A DNA stretch of 34,765 nucleotides, from contig CALXOT010000093.1 in NCBI GenBank assembly GCA_944390085.1, positions 1-34,765 on the forward strand, read 5' to 3'. The stretch's first letter is position 1. Each line of letters opens with the position of its first letter. The notes beneath the pieces are model-generated. The model was not told the origin of the DNA, searched no databases, and saw nothing but the letters and a program-made list of their open reading frames with translations. The translations under genes and the position numbers were made by a program. The DNA comes from an uncultured Succinivibrionaceae bacterium (GTDB lineage: Bacteria > Pseudomonadota > Gammaproteobacteria > Enterobacterales > Succinivibrionaceae). Positions 9,162-17,027 of the stretch are shown piece after piece.

Positions 9162-9539
9162 ATGGCAACAGATATGCCTCCCTTTGAGGAAGACTTGCTG
9201 GTACGGGTCAGGGATTTTTCAGATAAGCTTAAAAAGGTGGCAGATGGCATTGTGAACAACAACCTGCCCACAGATCCAAAAATTTTTTTAAAACTGGTAA
9301 AGCCCCTGTGGGTCACGGCAGAGCAATTGCTGCAGGAGCTGAATTATGCCGTTGATTTTTTAAATGACAATGATCGGGAAGAGCAAGCACTGCAACTTAA
9401 GCTCATGAGTTCGACCTTAGAAGAATCAGTGACTTTAATTGCCGCTTATGTCAGTAAGCTGGAGGCTGAGCAGAAGCAGGGGACTGCAGCTTTGGATCAT
9501 GAGATAAAACCTGATGTGAGTTGTCCGCTTGCACAGTGA
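9162..9539 (+). CDS. Small hypothetical protein downstream of lon
   Basis: A 125-residue acidic protein with no signal peptide or membrane segment and no family I recognise. It is predicted mostly helical, with heptad-like stretches (DFSDKLKKVADGIV, EEQALQLKLMSSTLEESVTLI), so a small helical bundle or coiled coil is likely. The start is well supported: AAGGAG at 9150-9155 lies 6 bases before ATG 9162. The gene begins 78 bases after lon with no strong hairpin between and may be read through from lon. The C-terminal 20 residues (DHEIKPDVSCPLAQ) run up to the decayed TnpB relic and could have been changed by that insertion. Confidence 0.65.
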   Translation: MATDMPPFEEDLLVRVRDFSDKLKKVADGIVNNNLPTDPKIFLKLVKPLWVTAEQLLQELNYAVDFLNDNDREEQALQLKLMSSTLEESVTLIAAYVSKLEAEQKQGTAALDHEIKPDVSCPLAQ

Positions 9540-9579
9540 CGGCAGGACGCAGCTTGGGCTCACAAGCAGTTAGCCGTAA

Positions 9580-9729
9580 CCCGGTCCGGGCTTGCCTGCA
9601 GCAGTAATAAGTGTAGAGTTTATCTGCGTAAAGTGCGGATATGAGGTGAATGCCGACCTCAATGCCGCACAAAACAGATTAAGAAAGGCAGGACTTGCCC
9701 GGATGGCCAGTCAAGAAAACCTTGTTTGA
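9580..9729 (+). pseudogene. TnpB zinc-ribbon fragment, decayed IS200/IS605-like element
   Basis: The frame ending at TGA 9727-9729 reads EFICVKCGYEVNADLNAAQN followed by RLRKAGLARMASQENLV. The CxxCGY...NADxNAAxN pattern is the hallmark of the TnpB/OrfB C-terminal zinc ribbon and the RuvC-III region beside it. The first CxxC half of the ribbon and everything before it are missing or out of frame: an in-frame TAA stands at 9577-9579. The codons resemble the neighbours. This is a remnant with no coding capacity for an active nuclease. Its position splits the lon-hupB linkage seen in related bacteria. Confidence 0.8.
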
Positions 9730-9740
9730 GATCGGCAGTT

Positions 9741-9774
9741 GGAACCCGCGGTCTTTAGGCCTGGTAGGATGTCA
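9741..9774 (+). mobile_element. Decayed right end of the IS200/IS605-like relic
   Basis: Twelve bases after the TnpB fragment's stop, GGAACCCGCGGTCTTTAGGC begins an imperfect hairpin with a TTTA loop, which runs into GGTAGGATGTCA. That terminus matches GGGAGTAAGTCA, found at 132-143 and 29207-29218, in 9 of 12 positions. Together with the upstream zinc ribbon it marks the right boundary of the relic at about 9774. Confidence 0.6.
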
Positions 9775-9972
9775 AGATAAGGATGTAAATAAGGATCGGG
9801 CTATCGGTCAATAGTGGGCTTTTTGGGCATTTTTGATCGTAAAAAAGTGCTTAAGATCCCAATTACAGCAATAAATGCGGGTATTGCGAAAAAAGCTAGG
9901 CATAATGATTCACAGATTGTAAGGGCTCTGTTCCCTTAAGTCTTGCCGAAGTTTGTTATCAAGGAGTGAACT

Positions 9973-10248
9973 GTGAATAAAGGTGATTTAGTTGAGAAGG
10001 TAGCAGAGAAGACCAAGTTATCTGCTAAAGACTCCGCTGCGGCGGTCAATGCCTTTATGGATGCGGTCAAGGAAGCGCTCAGCCAGGGCGAAACCATTTC
10101 ATTAGTCGGATTCGGGACTTTCATGGTGCGTGAGCGTGCTGAACGTACTGGACTTAATCCCCGTACTAAGGAAAAGCTGCATATTCCGGCAGTAAAGGTT
10201 CCGGCCTTTAAGGCAGGCAAGACCTTAAAAGATTCTGTCAATAAATAA
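9973..10248 (+). CDS. hupB: DNA-binding protein HU
   Basis: HU is a small dimeric nucleoid protein that bends DNA without strong sequence preference. This 91-residue protein has the helix-turn-helix dimer base (MNKGDLVEKVAEKTKLSAKD), the family signature GFGTFMVRERAERTGLNPRT leading into the beta-arm, and the C-terminal FKAGKTLKDSVN helix. The start codon is GTG at 9973, preceded by AAGGAG (9961-9966). In E. coli hupB directly follows lon; here a small ORF and an IS relic lie between. Three hairpins follow the gene. Confidence 0.95.
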   Translation: MNKGDLVEKVAEKTKLSAKDSAAAVNAFMDAVKEALSQGETISLVGFGTFMVRERAERTGLNPRTKEKLHIPAVKVPAFKAGKTLKDSVNK

Positions 10249-10263
10249 TAGATCCTGCCTGTA

Positions 10264-10373
10264 TCCGGAAGTCTTGATTTCCGGAAATTTCACGGCAGCA
10301 GCTTACTTCAGGGGATTGTTTCTATCCACAGTAAGCTTTTGCAAACTCCCCGCCCGGTGCGGGGATTTCTTTT
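10264..10373 (+). terminator. Three successive hairpins after hupB
   Basis: TCCGGAA/TTCCGGA (10264-10270 with 10279-10285) comes first. AGCTTACT/AGTAAGCT (10300-10307 with 10330-10337), followed by TTT, is second. CCCCGC/GCGGGG (10348-10353 with 10359-10364), followed by a T-rich run to 10373, is third. The last is the most terminator-like. Together they should isolate hupB from ppiD. Confidence 0.6.
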
Positions 10374-10398
10374 GCCATCCGGGCAATTACGGTATAAT
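10372..10398 (+). promoter_or_regulatory. Probable promoter of ppiD
   Basis: A perfect TATAAT (10393-10398) has TTGCCA (10372-10377) 15 bases upstream. The spacing is short, but it is the only good match before the ppiD start, 74 bases downstream. Confidence 0.5.
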
Positions 10399-10471
10399 CT
10401 GCAAAAACTGAACCTGGCTCTTCCACTGGCAAAGAGAGGCAGGTGGCAGTGTATACTGCGGAGTAAAAAAC

Positions 10472-12391
10472 ATGTTATCTGACAAGCTGCGTGAAGGCGC
10501 GCAAGGCAAAATCTTTAAATTACTTTTCTGGATCATTATCCTTTCCTTTATTTTTGCGGGGGTGGGCGGTTATTTGATCCCACGTCTCAATACCGATCCG
10601 GTGACGGTCGGCGATTATAAGATTTCGGCAAATGAATGGACTGAGCAGTATAACCGCCAGACCCAGCAGCTGCACCGCCTGTACGGTGGTCAGGCCTCCA
10701 AGCTGCTGGAGAACCGTGAATATGCTTCTGCCCTGCGTTTGCAGGTGCTCGAAAGCATGATAGATAACGTGTCCTTAAGTAGCGCGGTATATCAAAGTGA
10801 CGTGCGCATCGGGGATGAACAGGTGCGTGAGGTGATCCGCCGTACCCCGGCTTTCCAGCGTGATGGCAAGTTTGACAATGAGCTGTATCTGGCTTCTGTG
10901 CGTAATATGGGCATGAATCCTGAGTATTTTGGGGAGCAGCTGCGTATTTCCCTGATGACAGATTTCGTACGCAATCCGCTAGTTAACAGTGGTGCACTCC
11001 CTTTGCCCTATGAGCTTGATGCCATGGGTAAGCTCCTTACCCAAAACCGTGTCATCGATCTCTACAGCCTCGATTTAGCTGCTATCAGCAAAGATTTGCA
11101 GGCAGATGATAATGAAATTAAGGCCTATTATGACAACCATCAGGCTGAATACATGGCCCCAGCCAAGGTGAGTTTTACCTATCTGCTGCTCGATGCAAAC
11201 GCACTTAAAAAAGATATAAGCTACACTGATGAAGATCTGCAGAATTACCTGAGCCTGAACCGTGATGATTTCAGCAGGCCTGAAAGCCGCACGGTGCGCC
11301 ACATTTTAGTAAAGGCTGACGCCGCAGACAGTGCAGAGCGCATTACCCAGGTAGATGAAGCTTTAGCAAAGGGCGAGGATTTTGCCAAGCTTGCAGGTAA
11401 GTATTCCGATGATCCTGGTACTAAAGCCAATGGCGGCTTGATGGGACAGATTGCTCGCGGCGATCTGGCTCCTAACCTTGAGGAAGCAGTCTTTGCCTTA
11501 AACGCTGGTGAGGTGAGTGCTAAGATTCAGGATAATTTTGGCACCCATTACCTGAAGGTTGAAGGGGTAAATGAAGCTACAGTACCGCCTTTTGCTGAAA
11601 TTAAGAACGAGGTGGCCCAGGCTTACGTCAACGCTCGGGCAAGTGAGCTTTATCAGGAAAAACTTAATACCTTATCTGATTTATCCTTTGAAAATCCGGA
11701 TTCTTTGGATGTGACTGCTGAGAACCTGCAGCTTGAGGTCAAAGAGTGCTCATCCTTAAGTCAGGGTGATCTGCAGGCACCGTGGCCGCTTAATACAGAG
11801 GCCTTGCAGGATGCGGCTTTCAATGAAGAAAATTATAGTTCCGGCATCAATTCCCCGGTGATCACTATCTCTGATACTACTGCGGCGGTGATTAACGTTA
11901 ATGATTATCATGAGGCGCAACTGTTGCCCTTAACTGAGGTTAAGGACAAAGCTGCTGCTGCCGTGATTAAGCACAAGGCCGAAACGAAGGCTGCAAAGAT
12001 CCTGGCTGATTTTGCCAGGGCATTGCAAGATGATCCCGATACGGCGCTGCCAGCTGATGTCACTGTGGTGTCCAATCTTAAGGTGGAGCGTGGTTCTGCA
12101 GATCTCGACCCTGCCTTTGGTCAGGCAGTTTTTGCCATTACCCAGGACGGGGCAGAGCGCTATGTCATCGGCGACAATAAAGGAAGGGAAAGCCTGGCGG
12201 TACTAAAGGACGTGGGAGCGGCCGATGAGCAGGTGCTGTCTGAATATGCAGGTTTAATGCGCACTCAATTAGTGCAATATTACCAGGACAAGCTGCAGCG
12301 TGCGCTCTATGCTGGTGCAAGAAGCTTAAGCGAGATTGAATACAATCAGGAAGCTATCGATATGATAAATCAGCAAAATCAGGGCGAATAG
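10472..12391 (+). CDS. ppiD: PpiD-type periplasmic folding factor, parvulin-like
   Basis: PpiD is anchored in the inner membrane by one N-terminal helix and associates with the Sec translocon to help newly exported proteins fold. The helix here is about residues 15-37 (KLLFWIIILSFIFAGVGGYL) after a basic MLSDKLREGAQGK. SurA-like N-terminal segments follow. A parvulin domain lies at roughly 271-366 (SRTVRHILVKAD ... GGLMGQIARGDLAPNLEEAV). The C-terminal region is a helical tail. The 639 residues fit the family (623 in E. coli). The position after hupB is the usual one in gammaproteobacteria. Whether the parvulin domain is catalytically active cannot be judged, since the E. coli one is not. Confidence 0.92.
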   Translation: MLSDKLREGAQGKIFKLLFWIIILSFIFAGVGGYLIPRLNTDPVTVGDYKISANEWTEQYNRQTQQLHRLYGGQASKLLENREYASALRLQVLESMIDNVSLSSAVYQSDVRIGDEQVREVIRRTPAFQRDGKFDNELYLASVRNMGMNPEYFGEQLRISLMTDFVRNPLVNSGALPLPYELDAMGKLLTQNRVIDLYSLDLAAISKDLQADDNEIKAYYDNHQAEYMAPAKVSFTYLLLDANALKKDISYTDEDLQNYLSLNRDDFSRPESRTVRHILVKADAADSAERITQVDEALAKGEDFAKLAGKYSDDPGTKANGGLMGQIARGDLAPNLEEAVFALNAGEVSAKIQDNFGTHYLKVEGVNEATVPPFAEIKNEVAQAYVNARASELYQEKLNTLSDLSFENPDSLDVTAENLQLEVKECSSLSQGDLQAPWPLNTEALQDAAFNEENYSSGINSPVITISDTTAAVINVNDYHEAQLLPLTEVKDKAAAAVIKHKAETKAAKILADFARALQDDPDTALPADVTVVSNLKVERGSADLDPAFGQAVFAITQDGAERYVIGDNKGRESLAVLKDVGAADEQVLSEYAGLMRTQLVQYYQDKLQRALYAGARSLSEIEYNQEAIDMINQQNQGE

Positions 12392-12429
12392 CTGCGCTTT
12401 ACTGATTTTAGCCCACAGACTTTTAGCAG

Positions 12430-12459
12430 CCCTGCCTCATACCGGAGGCAGGGTTTTTT
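12430..12459 (+). terminator. Intrinsic terminator after ppiD
   Basis: CCCTGCCTC (12430-12438) pairs perfectly with GAGGCAGGG (12445-12453) around ATACCG, followed by six T. The last T is also the first base of the sucC extended -10 element. Confidence 0.88.
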
Positions 12460-12467
12460 GTTATGAT
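12459..12467 (+). promoter_or_regulatory. Extended -10 promoter element of sucCD
   Basis: TG-T-TATGAT (12459-12467) fits an extended -10 element and lies 33 bases before the sucC start. A -35 box would fall inside the ppiD terminator stem and is not recognisable. Confidence 0.5.
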
Positions 12468-12500
12468 CCTGCCCAAAATAATTTCATAAGACTGACAAAA

Positions 12501-13676
12501 ATGCATTTACACGAATATCAATCCAAAGAAATGCTGCGCAACTACGGTATTCCGGTGCCCGACTTTAAGGTCAGCACTAAGGCTACCGGCATCGGGAAGG
12601 CAGCGTATGAGTTATCTCCAGGTCCTTTTGTCTGTAAGTGCCAGGTGCACTCCGGTGCCCGCGGCAAAGCCGGTGGCGTTATGTTGGTCAATACTCCGGC
12701 TGAGGCTGAAGCCTTTGCCGCCAAATGGCTGGGCAACCGGCTGGTGACCACCCAGAGCGGCCCGCACGGCAAACTGGTTTCGCGTGTCCTGATTGAGCGT
12801 GCTACCAATGCAGTGCGTGAACTGTATTTAGGGGCGACCATCGATCGTACCAATGCGCACCTTACTATTATGGCCTCTGAGGCCGGCGGCATGTCCATTG
12901 AGGAGTTAGCTGCCAAGGAACCTGAGAAGATTTTAAAGGTGCCAATTGACGAGCTTACCGGCCCGCAGCCCTATCAGGGCAGGGCTCTTGCCTATCAGCT
13001 GGGACTTAAGGGCAAGCAGGTCAATGAGTTTACCCGTATCTTTGTCGGAATAGCCAGAATGTTCCTGGAAAAAGATCTGAGTCTGGTTGAGATTAACCCA
13101 CTGGCGGTAACTCAGGAAGGCAACCTATTATGTCTTGATGCCAAAATTAATCTGGACAGCTATGCCCTTTACCGGCATCCGGATCTGGTTGAACTTGACG
13201 ATCCGTCACAAGAAGATCCCCGTATTGCCCGTGCGGTGGCCTCTGGCTTTACCTATGTGCCGCTTGAAGGAAATATTGGCTGTCTGGTAAATGGTGCAGG
13301 ACTTGCCATGGGCACCATGGATATTATCAAGAACTCCGGAGGCAGCCCGGCCAACTTCCTCGATGTAGGGGGTACCGCAACCCGCGAACGGGTGATGGAA
13401 GCCTTTAAGATCATTCTGGAGGATAAAAACGTACGTTGCATCCTGGTCAATATCTTCGGTGGTATCGTCCGTTGTGATCTGATAGCAGAAGGTATCCTAG
13501 GTGCAGTACGTGAAGTCAGTACAGATGTGGCGGTAGTGGTGCGCCTGGAGGGCAATCATGCCAAAGCTGGTGCTGAATTGCTGATGCACAGCGGCCTTAA
13601 CATCAAGGCAGCTACTGATCTGCGCCAGGCAGCCCAGTTGGCCGTGCAGATGGCAGAGGAGGCAGCATTAAGATGA
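12501..13676 (+). CDS. sucC: Succinyl-CoA synthetase (ADP-forming) beta subunit
   Basis: The beta subunit carries the ATP-grasp nucleotide site and the CoA/succinate interface. SucCD interconverts succinyl-CoA and succinate with substrate-level phosphorylation. It matches E. coli SucC over its full 391 residues: [12 protein letters not shown] start, [16 protein letters not shown] in the ATP-grasp domain, EINPLAV metal-binding segment, and [16 protein letters not shown] plus [16 protein letters not shown] in the C-terminal domain. TGA overlaps the sucD ATG (ATGA, 13673-13676), so the subunits are translationally coupled. No sucAB genes flank it, which fits use of SucCD in a fermentative branch, though those genes may lie elsewhere. 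Confidence 0.97.
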   Translation: MHLHEYQSKEMLRNYGIPVPDFKVSTKATGIGKAAYELSPGPFVCKCQVHSGARGKAGGVMLVNTPAEAEAFAAKWLGNRLVTTQSGPHGKLVSRVLIERATNAVRELYLGATIDRTNAHLTIMASEAGGMSIEELAAKEPEKILKVPIDELTGPQPYQGRALAYQLGLKGKQVNEFTRIFVGIARMFLEKDLSLVEINPLAVTQEGNLLCLDAKINLDSYALYRHPDLVELDDPSQEDPRIARAVASGFTYVPLEGNIGCLVNGAGLAMGTMDIIKNSGGSPANFLDVGGTATRERVMEAFKIILEDKNVRCILVNIFGGIVRCDLIAEGILGAVREVSTDVAVVVRLEGNHAKAGAELLMHSGLNIKAATDLRQAAQLAVQMAEEAALR

Positions 13677-14554
13677 GTATTCTGGTAGATAAGCACACCA
13701 AGATTTTAACCCAGGGCATTACCGGTTCACAGGGCAGTGCCCACACTGAACAATGCCTCGCTTATGGTTCCTGTGTGGTAGGTGGCGTTACTCCAGGCCG
13801 CGGCGGTTCCCAGCATTTGGGTCTGCCGGTATTTAATACCGTGCGTGAGTGTGTTGAGGTGACCGGGGCGAGCGCATCGATGATCTTTGTGCCGCCGGCC
13901 TTTGCCGCAGATTCCATCTTAGAGGCCATTGATGCAGGGTTGGAGCTTATTGTCTGTATCACTGAGGGGATCCCGGTGCTAGATATGCTAAAGGTCAAGG
14001 CAAAGCTGCGCCTGTCCCCTAAGACCAGGCTGATTGGTCCCAATTGCCCGGGAGTGATCTCACCTGCAGAAAAGTGCAAGCTTGGCATTATGCCCGGTAA
14101 TATCCATATGCCTGGCAAGGTTGGTATCGTGTCGCGCTCTGGCACCCTTACTTATGAGGCGGTGAAACAGACTACAGATGCAGGCTTTGGCCAGTCCACC
14201 TGTGTCGGTATTGGCGGGGATCCGGTGCAGGGATCGAGTTTTGTCGATATGCTGGAGCTGTTTGAAAACGATCCGGAGACCGAGGCTGTGGTGATGGTGG
14301 GCGAGATTGGTGGTACCTCAGAGCAGGATGCTGCAGCCTGGATCAAGGCACATATGACCAAGCCGGTGGTTTCCTATATTGCCGGTGTCACCGCCCCTCC
14401 CGGGCAGCGCATGGGACATGCCGGCGCTATCATTACCGGTGGCCAGGGCACAGCTCAGGCCAAACAGCAGGCCTTGCGTGATGCCGGTGTCGTTGTGGTG
14501 CCGACCGCTGCTGATATCGCTGATGGCCTGCGTGAGGCCACTGGCTGGAATTAA
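13673..14554 (+). CDS. sucD: Succinyl-CoA synthetase alpha subunit
   Basis: The alpha subunit binds CoA through an N-terminal Rossmann fold and carries the phosphorylated histidine. The 293-residue protein starts [21 protein letters not shown], with GITGSQG as the CoA-binding loop. GPNCPGVI and [14 protein letters not shown] are conserved, and the active-site histidine sits in [11 protein letters not shown] near the C-terminus. Length and order match E. coli SucD (289). A long hairpin follows 20 bases after the stop. Confidence 0.97.
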   Translation: MSILVDKHTKILTQGITGSQGSAHTEQCLAYGSCVVGGVTPGRGGSQHLGLPVFNTVRECVEVTGASASMIFVPPAFAADSILEAIDAGLELIVCITEGIPVLDMLKVKAKLRLSPKTRLIGPNCPGVISPAEKCKLGIMPGNIHMPGKVGIVSRSGTLTYEAVKQTTDAGFGQSTCVGIGGDPVQGSSFVDMLELFENDPETEAVVMVGEIGGTSEQDAAAWIKAHMTKPVVSYIAGVTAPPGQRMGHAGAIITGGQGTAQAKQQALRDAGVVVVPTAADIADGLREATGWN

Positions 14555-14574
14555 ACCAAGACTGCTGGACTTTG

Positions 14575-14606
14575 CCCGGGGAGCAGGTTTTTGCCTGTTC
14601 TCCGGG
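14575..14606 (+). terminator. Hairpin after sucD
   Basis: A 13-bp stem (14575-14587 with 14594-14606, GC-rich with two G.T pairs) closes around TTTTTG. No T-run follows, so it may be an mRNA 3'-stabilising or rho-linked structure rather than a classic terminator. Confidence 0.55.
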
Positions 14607-14714
14607 AAACGAGATCAGTATCATTCCTTTCTCTCCATTACCGGGTAATTTTTCTCTGTTTCTCGGTAGATCCAGGTTCATTAATCGTGTTGCTTAATGG
14701 CGGCTGTGGTTCTT

Positions 14715-14744
14715 TTGATTAAAATTATGCGTTTTGTGCATAAT
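14715..14744 (+). promoter_or_regulatory. Candidate promoter of the exported hydrolase gene
   Basis: TTGATT (14715-14720) and CATAAT (14739-14744) are 18 bases apart in an AT-rich stretch. The rest of the 322 bases between sucD and the hydrolase gene shows only the sucD hairpin. The predicted leader would be about 125 bases. Confidence 0.45.
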
Positions 14745-14876
14745 TTTATATAAAAATAAAATATTAGCTATAAACAGAAAGATCGAGCACAATAGCAGGG
14801 TGAAGCTGCTTGCAGCGATCTGGCAGCTTAAGGATACGGTTTGTATGTAAGTCTGACAGGCTTTAGGGATTGCAAT

Positions 14877-15944
14877 ATGAAAAAAGTTATTACACTTTGC
14901 GCAGCAGCCGTTTTTGCATATTCAGGAGCAGTTATGGCCATTGACAGCAATAATCCTGATCCGAGTACGATTGTGGTGCAGGATCTGCAATTGAGCGACA
15001 AATGGGATAAAGTCTTTAAATTAAGCGACAAGGTACGCCACAGCAAGGTAACTTTTGTTAACCGCTACGGCATTACCCTGGCGGCAGATCTTTACCGGCC
15101 TGCCAATGCTGAGGGCAAACTGGCGGCTATTGCCGTGGCTGGTCCCTTTGGTGCAGTTAAGGAACAGGCTTCTGGTCTCTATGCCATGACCATGGCAGAA
15201 CGCGGTTTTTTGACCATTGCCTTTGATCCTTCCTTTACCGGTGAGTCTGCCGGGCAGCCGCGTTATGTGGCATCACCTGACATTAATACCGAGGATTTCT
15301 GTGCCGCGGTGGATTATTTGAGCTCCCGTAATGACGTGGATCCGCAGCGCATTGGTATTATCGGGATCTGCGGCTGGGGAGGATTGTCGCTCAATGCTGC
15401 TGCTATTGATACCAGGATCAAGGCCACAGCTGCCATGACCATGTACGATATGAGCAGGGTTAACGCCAATGGTTATTTTGATGCGCTTGATGCAGATGGG
15501 CGCTATGCCTTGCGGGAACAGTTAAATGCAAGGCGCAGTGCTGACTATAAGCAGGGCCGCTATACCTTAGCCGGAGGCCTGCCGGATGAACTTCCGGCAG
15601 ATGCCCCGCAGTTTGTGAAGGACTATTATGGTTACTATAAGACCGAACGCGGCTATCATCCCCGCTCCTTAAACTCAAATGGCGGCTGGAATATGACCTC
15701 TGCGCTGTCCTTTATCAATATGCCGCAGCTTTCCTATATTTCAGAGATCCGCAACCCGGTATTGATTGTCCATGGCGAGAAGGCTCATTCGCGCTATTTC
15801 AGTGAAGATGCCTTCAAGCGCCTGCAGGGGGACAATAAGGAACTTATGATTATCCCTGGCGCTAACCATGTCGATCTGTATGACAACTTCAAGGCCATTC
15901 CTTTTGATAAGCTGGAATCTTTCTTTAAGGAAAACCTGAAATAG
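14877..15944 (+). CDS. Exported alpha/beta hydrolase with a cysteine nucleophile
   Basis: A 355-residue protein with a clear signal peptide (MKKVITLCAAAVFAYSGAVM then AIDS), so periplasmic or outer. It has the alpha/beta-hydrolase fold of the dienelactone hydrolase/YcjY-like group. The nucleophile elbow GICGWGG places Cys155 where esterases have Ser. A likely catalytic histidine is in GANHVDLYD near the C-terminus. The catalytic acid is not obvious near HGEKAHSRYFSEDAF. ATG 14877 was chosen because the signal peptide begins there; an upstream ATG-like extension to 14841 would spoil it. The gene stands alone, ended by a strong bidirectional hairpin. Substrate unknown. Confidence 0.82.
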   Translation: MKKVITLCAAAVFAYSGAVMAIDSNNPDPSTIVVQDLQLSDKWDKVFKLSDKVRHSKVTFVNRYGITLAADLYRPANAEGKLAAIAVAGPFGAVKEQASGLYAMTMAERGFLTIAFDPSFTGESAGQPRYVASPDINTEDFCAAVDYLSSRNDVDPQRIGIIGICGWGGLSLNAAAIDTRIKATAAMTMYDMSRVNANGYFDALDADGRYALREQLNARRSADYKQGRYTLAGGLPDELPADAPQFVKDYYGYYKTERGYHPRSLNSNGGWNMTSALSFINMPQLSYISEIRNPVLIVHGEKAHSRYFSEDAFKRLQGDNKELMIIPGANHVDLYDNFKAIPFDKLESFFKENLK

Positions 15945-15974
15945 GGAGCTTTGCAATAAGTCAGCGTCAAAACG

Positions 15975-16002
15975 AAAAACCGCAGTGAAAGCTGCGGTTT
16001 TT
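15975..16002. terminator. Bidirectional intrinsic terminator
   Basis: AAAAACCGCAG (15975-15985) pairs perfectly with CTGCGGTTTTT (15992-16002) around TGAAAG. It sits between the convergent hydrolase and SDR genes and offers a T-run on either strand. Confidence 0.88.
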
Positions 16003-16019
16003 CCGTAAGTTGGCTCAAT

Positions 16020-16790
16020 TCAGTGGCAGCCTGCTACCAGTCCTCCATCTATCAGGTAATGGCCTCCGGTGCAGAAAGCTGCTTTGTCTGAGGCCAGGAA
16101 GAAAACCAGCTCCGCCACTTCCTCAGCGGTACCTACCTTACCGCGCGCGTAGAGCGCGTTCTCATCCTGCCAGTACTCTTCCACCGTTTTACCGGTGCGG
16201 GCGGCAAACTTGTCAAACAGATTGTCAACTAGCGGAGTATGTATGGTGCCGGCACAGACTGCATTTACCCGGATGTGATGGGGGCCCAGATCAATGGACA
16301 GGGATTTGGTGATCTGACCGAGGGCTCCCTTGGTCATGCCATAGGCAAAGCTGTGGGCTTTGCCCACAAATACCTGATCAGAGGCGTTGATCACAATAGC
16401 TCCACCCCCAGCCTTGATTAAGTAGGGTACGGTAATGCGCAGTGTATTGACGTTGCCGTAGATATTGGTCTGGATCATCAAATCCAGTTCTTCATCGCTG
16501 ATGTCCAGTACCGTGTTGGCACGGTGGATGCCGGCATTGGCAAATACTGCGTTGATAGCACCAAACTTATCCGCGCAGGCAGCTGCAGCTTTTTCAATGT
16601 CTGCCTTAACCTTTGTGTCACCGTGAATAAACAGCAGCTGCTTACTGTTGGCACTTTGTTCGTCTGATAATTTCTGGGCGGCATCGGTGTTGATATCCAT
16701 GAAGGCTACGTTATAGCCCTCATTTAGGAATTTGATGACTGCTGCACGGCCGATGCCGGTAGCTCCTCCGGTAATGAAGATAGTTTGCAT
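16020..16790 (-). CDS. Classical short-chain dehydrogenase/reductase
   Basis: A 256-residue NAD(P)-dependent oxidoreductase of the classical SDR type. The nucleotide-binding TGGATGIG motif is at residues 7-14, followed by an acidic MDIN near residue 35, which favours NAD(H). NAG is in VFANAGIH. The catalytic serine is in VINASDQVF, and the YxxxK pair is in AYGMTKGALG. The C-terminal LIDGG is typical. CAGGAG lies 10 bases before the ATG. It is transcribed alone toward the shared terminator. The substrate (a sugar alcohol or hydroxy acid would be usual) cannot be told from sequence. Confidence 0.88.
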   Translation of the reverse strand: MQTIFITGGATGIGRAAVIKFLNEGYNVAFMDINTDAAQKLSDEQSANSKQLLFIHGDTKVKADIEKAAAACADKFGAINAVFANAGIHRANTVLDISDEELDLMIQTNIYGNVNTLRITVPYLIKAGGGAIVINASDQVFVGKAHSFAYGMTKGALGQITKSLSIDLGPHHIRVNAVCAGTIHTPLVDNLFDKFAARTGKTVEEYWQDENALYARGKVGTAEEVAELVFFLASDKAAFCTGGHYLIDGGLVAGCH

Positions 16791-17027
16791 TAAGATAAGG
16801 CTCCTGCTTTATGTATGTCCTCTGCATAATTTTGCAGACAGATGGAATATAGGGTTAAGGTACAGTAATTGATTGGAGGATAGTTTAACTTATGTGCGCT
16901 GTGTTTTTTGTGATAAGAATAAAAATTTAACCGAAATAACAAATCAGCCATGCCCTGAACCGCAGCAATACTGCGCTAGCAGGTGGATAGACCACATGTC
17001 CTGCCTGGCATGGGGCGTTTGAGCAGG

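Noticed and set aside
13673..13676. Overlap of sucC and sucD as a frameshift
   Set aside because: ATGA overlaps are normal for translational coupling and both proteins are full length.
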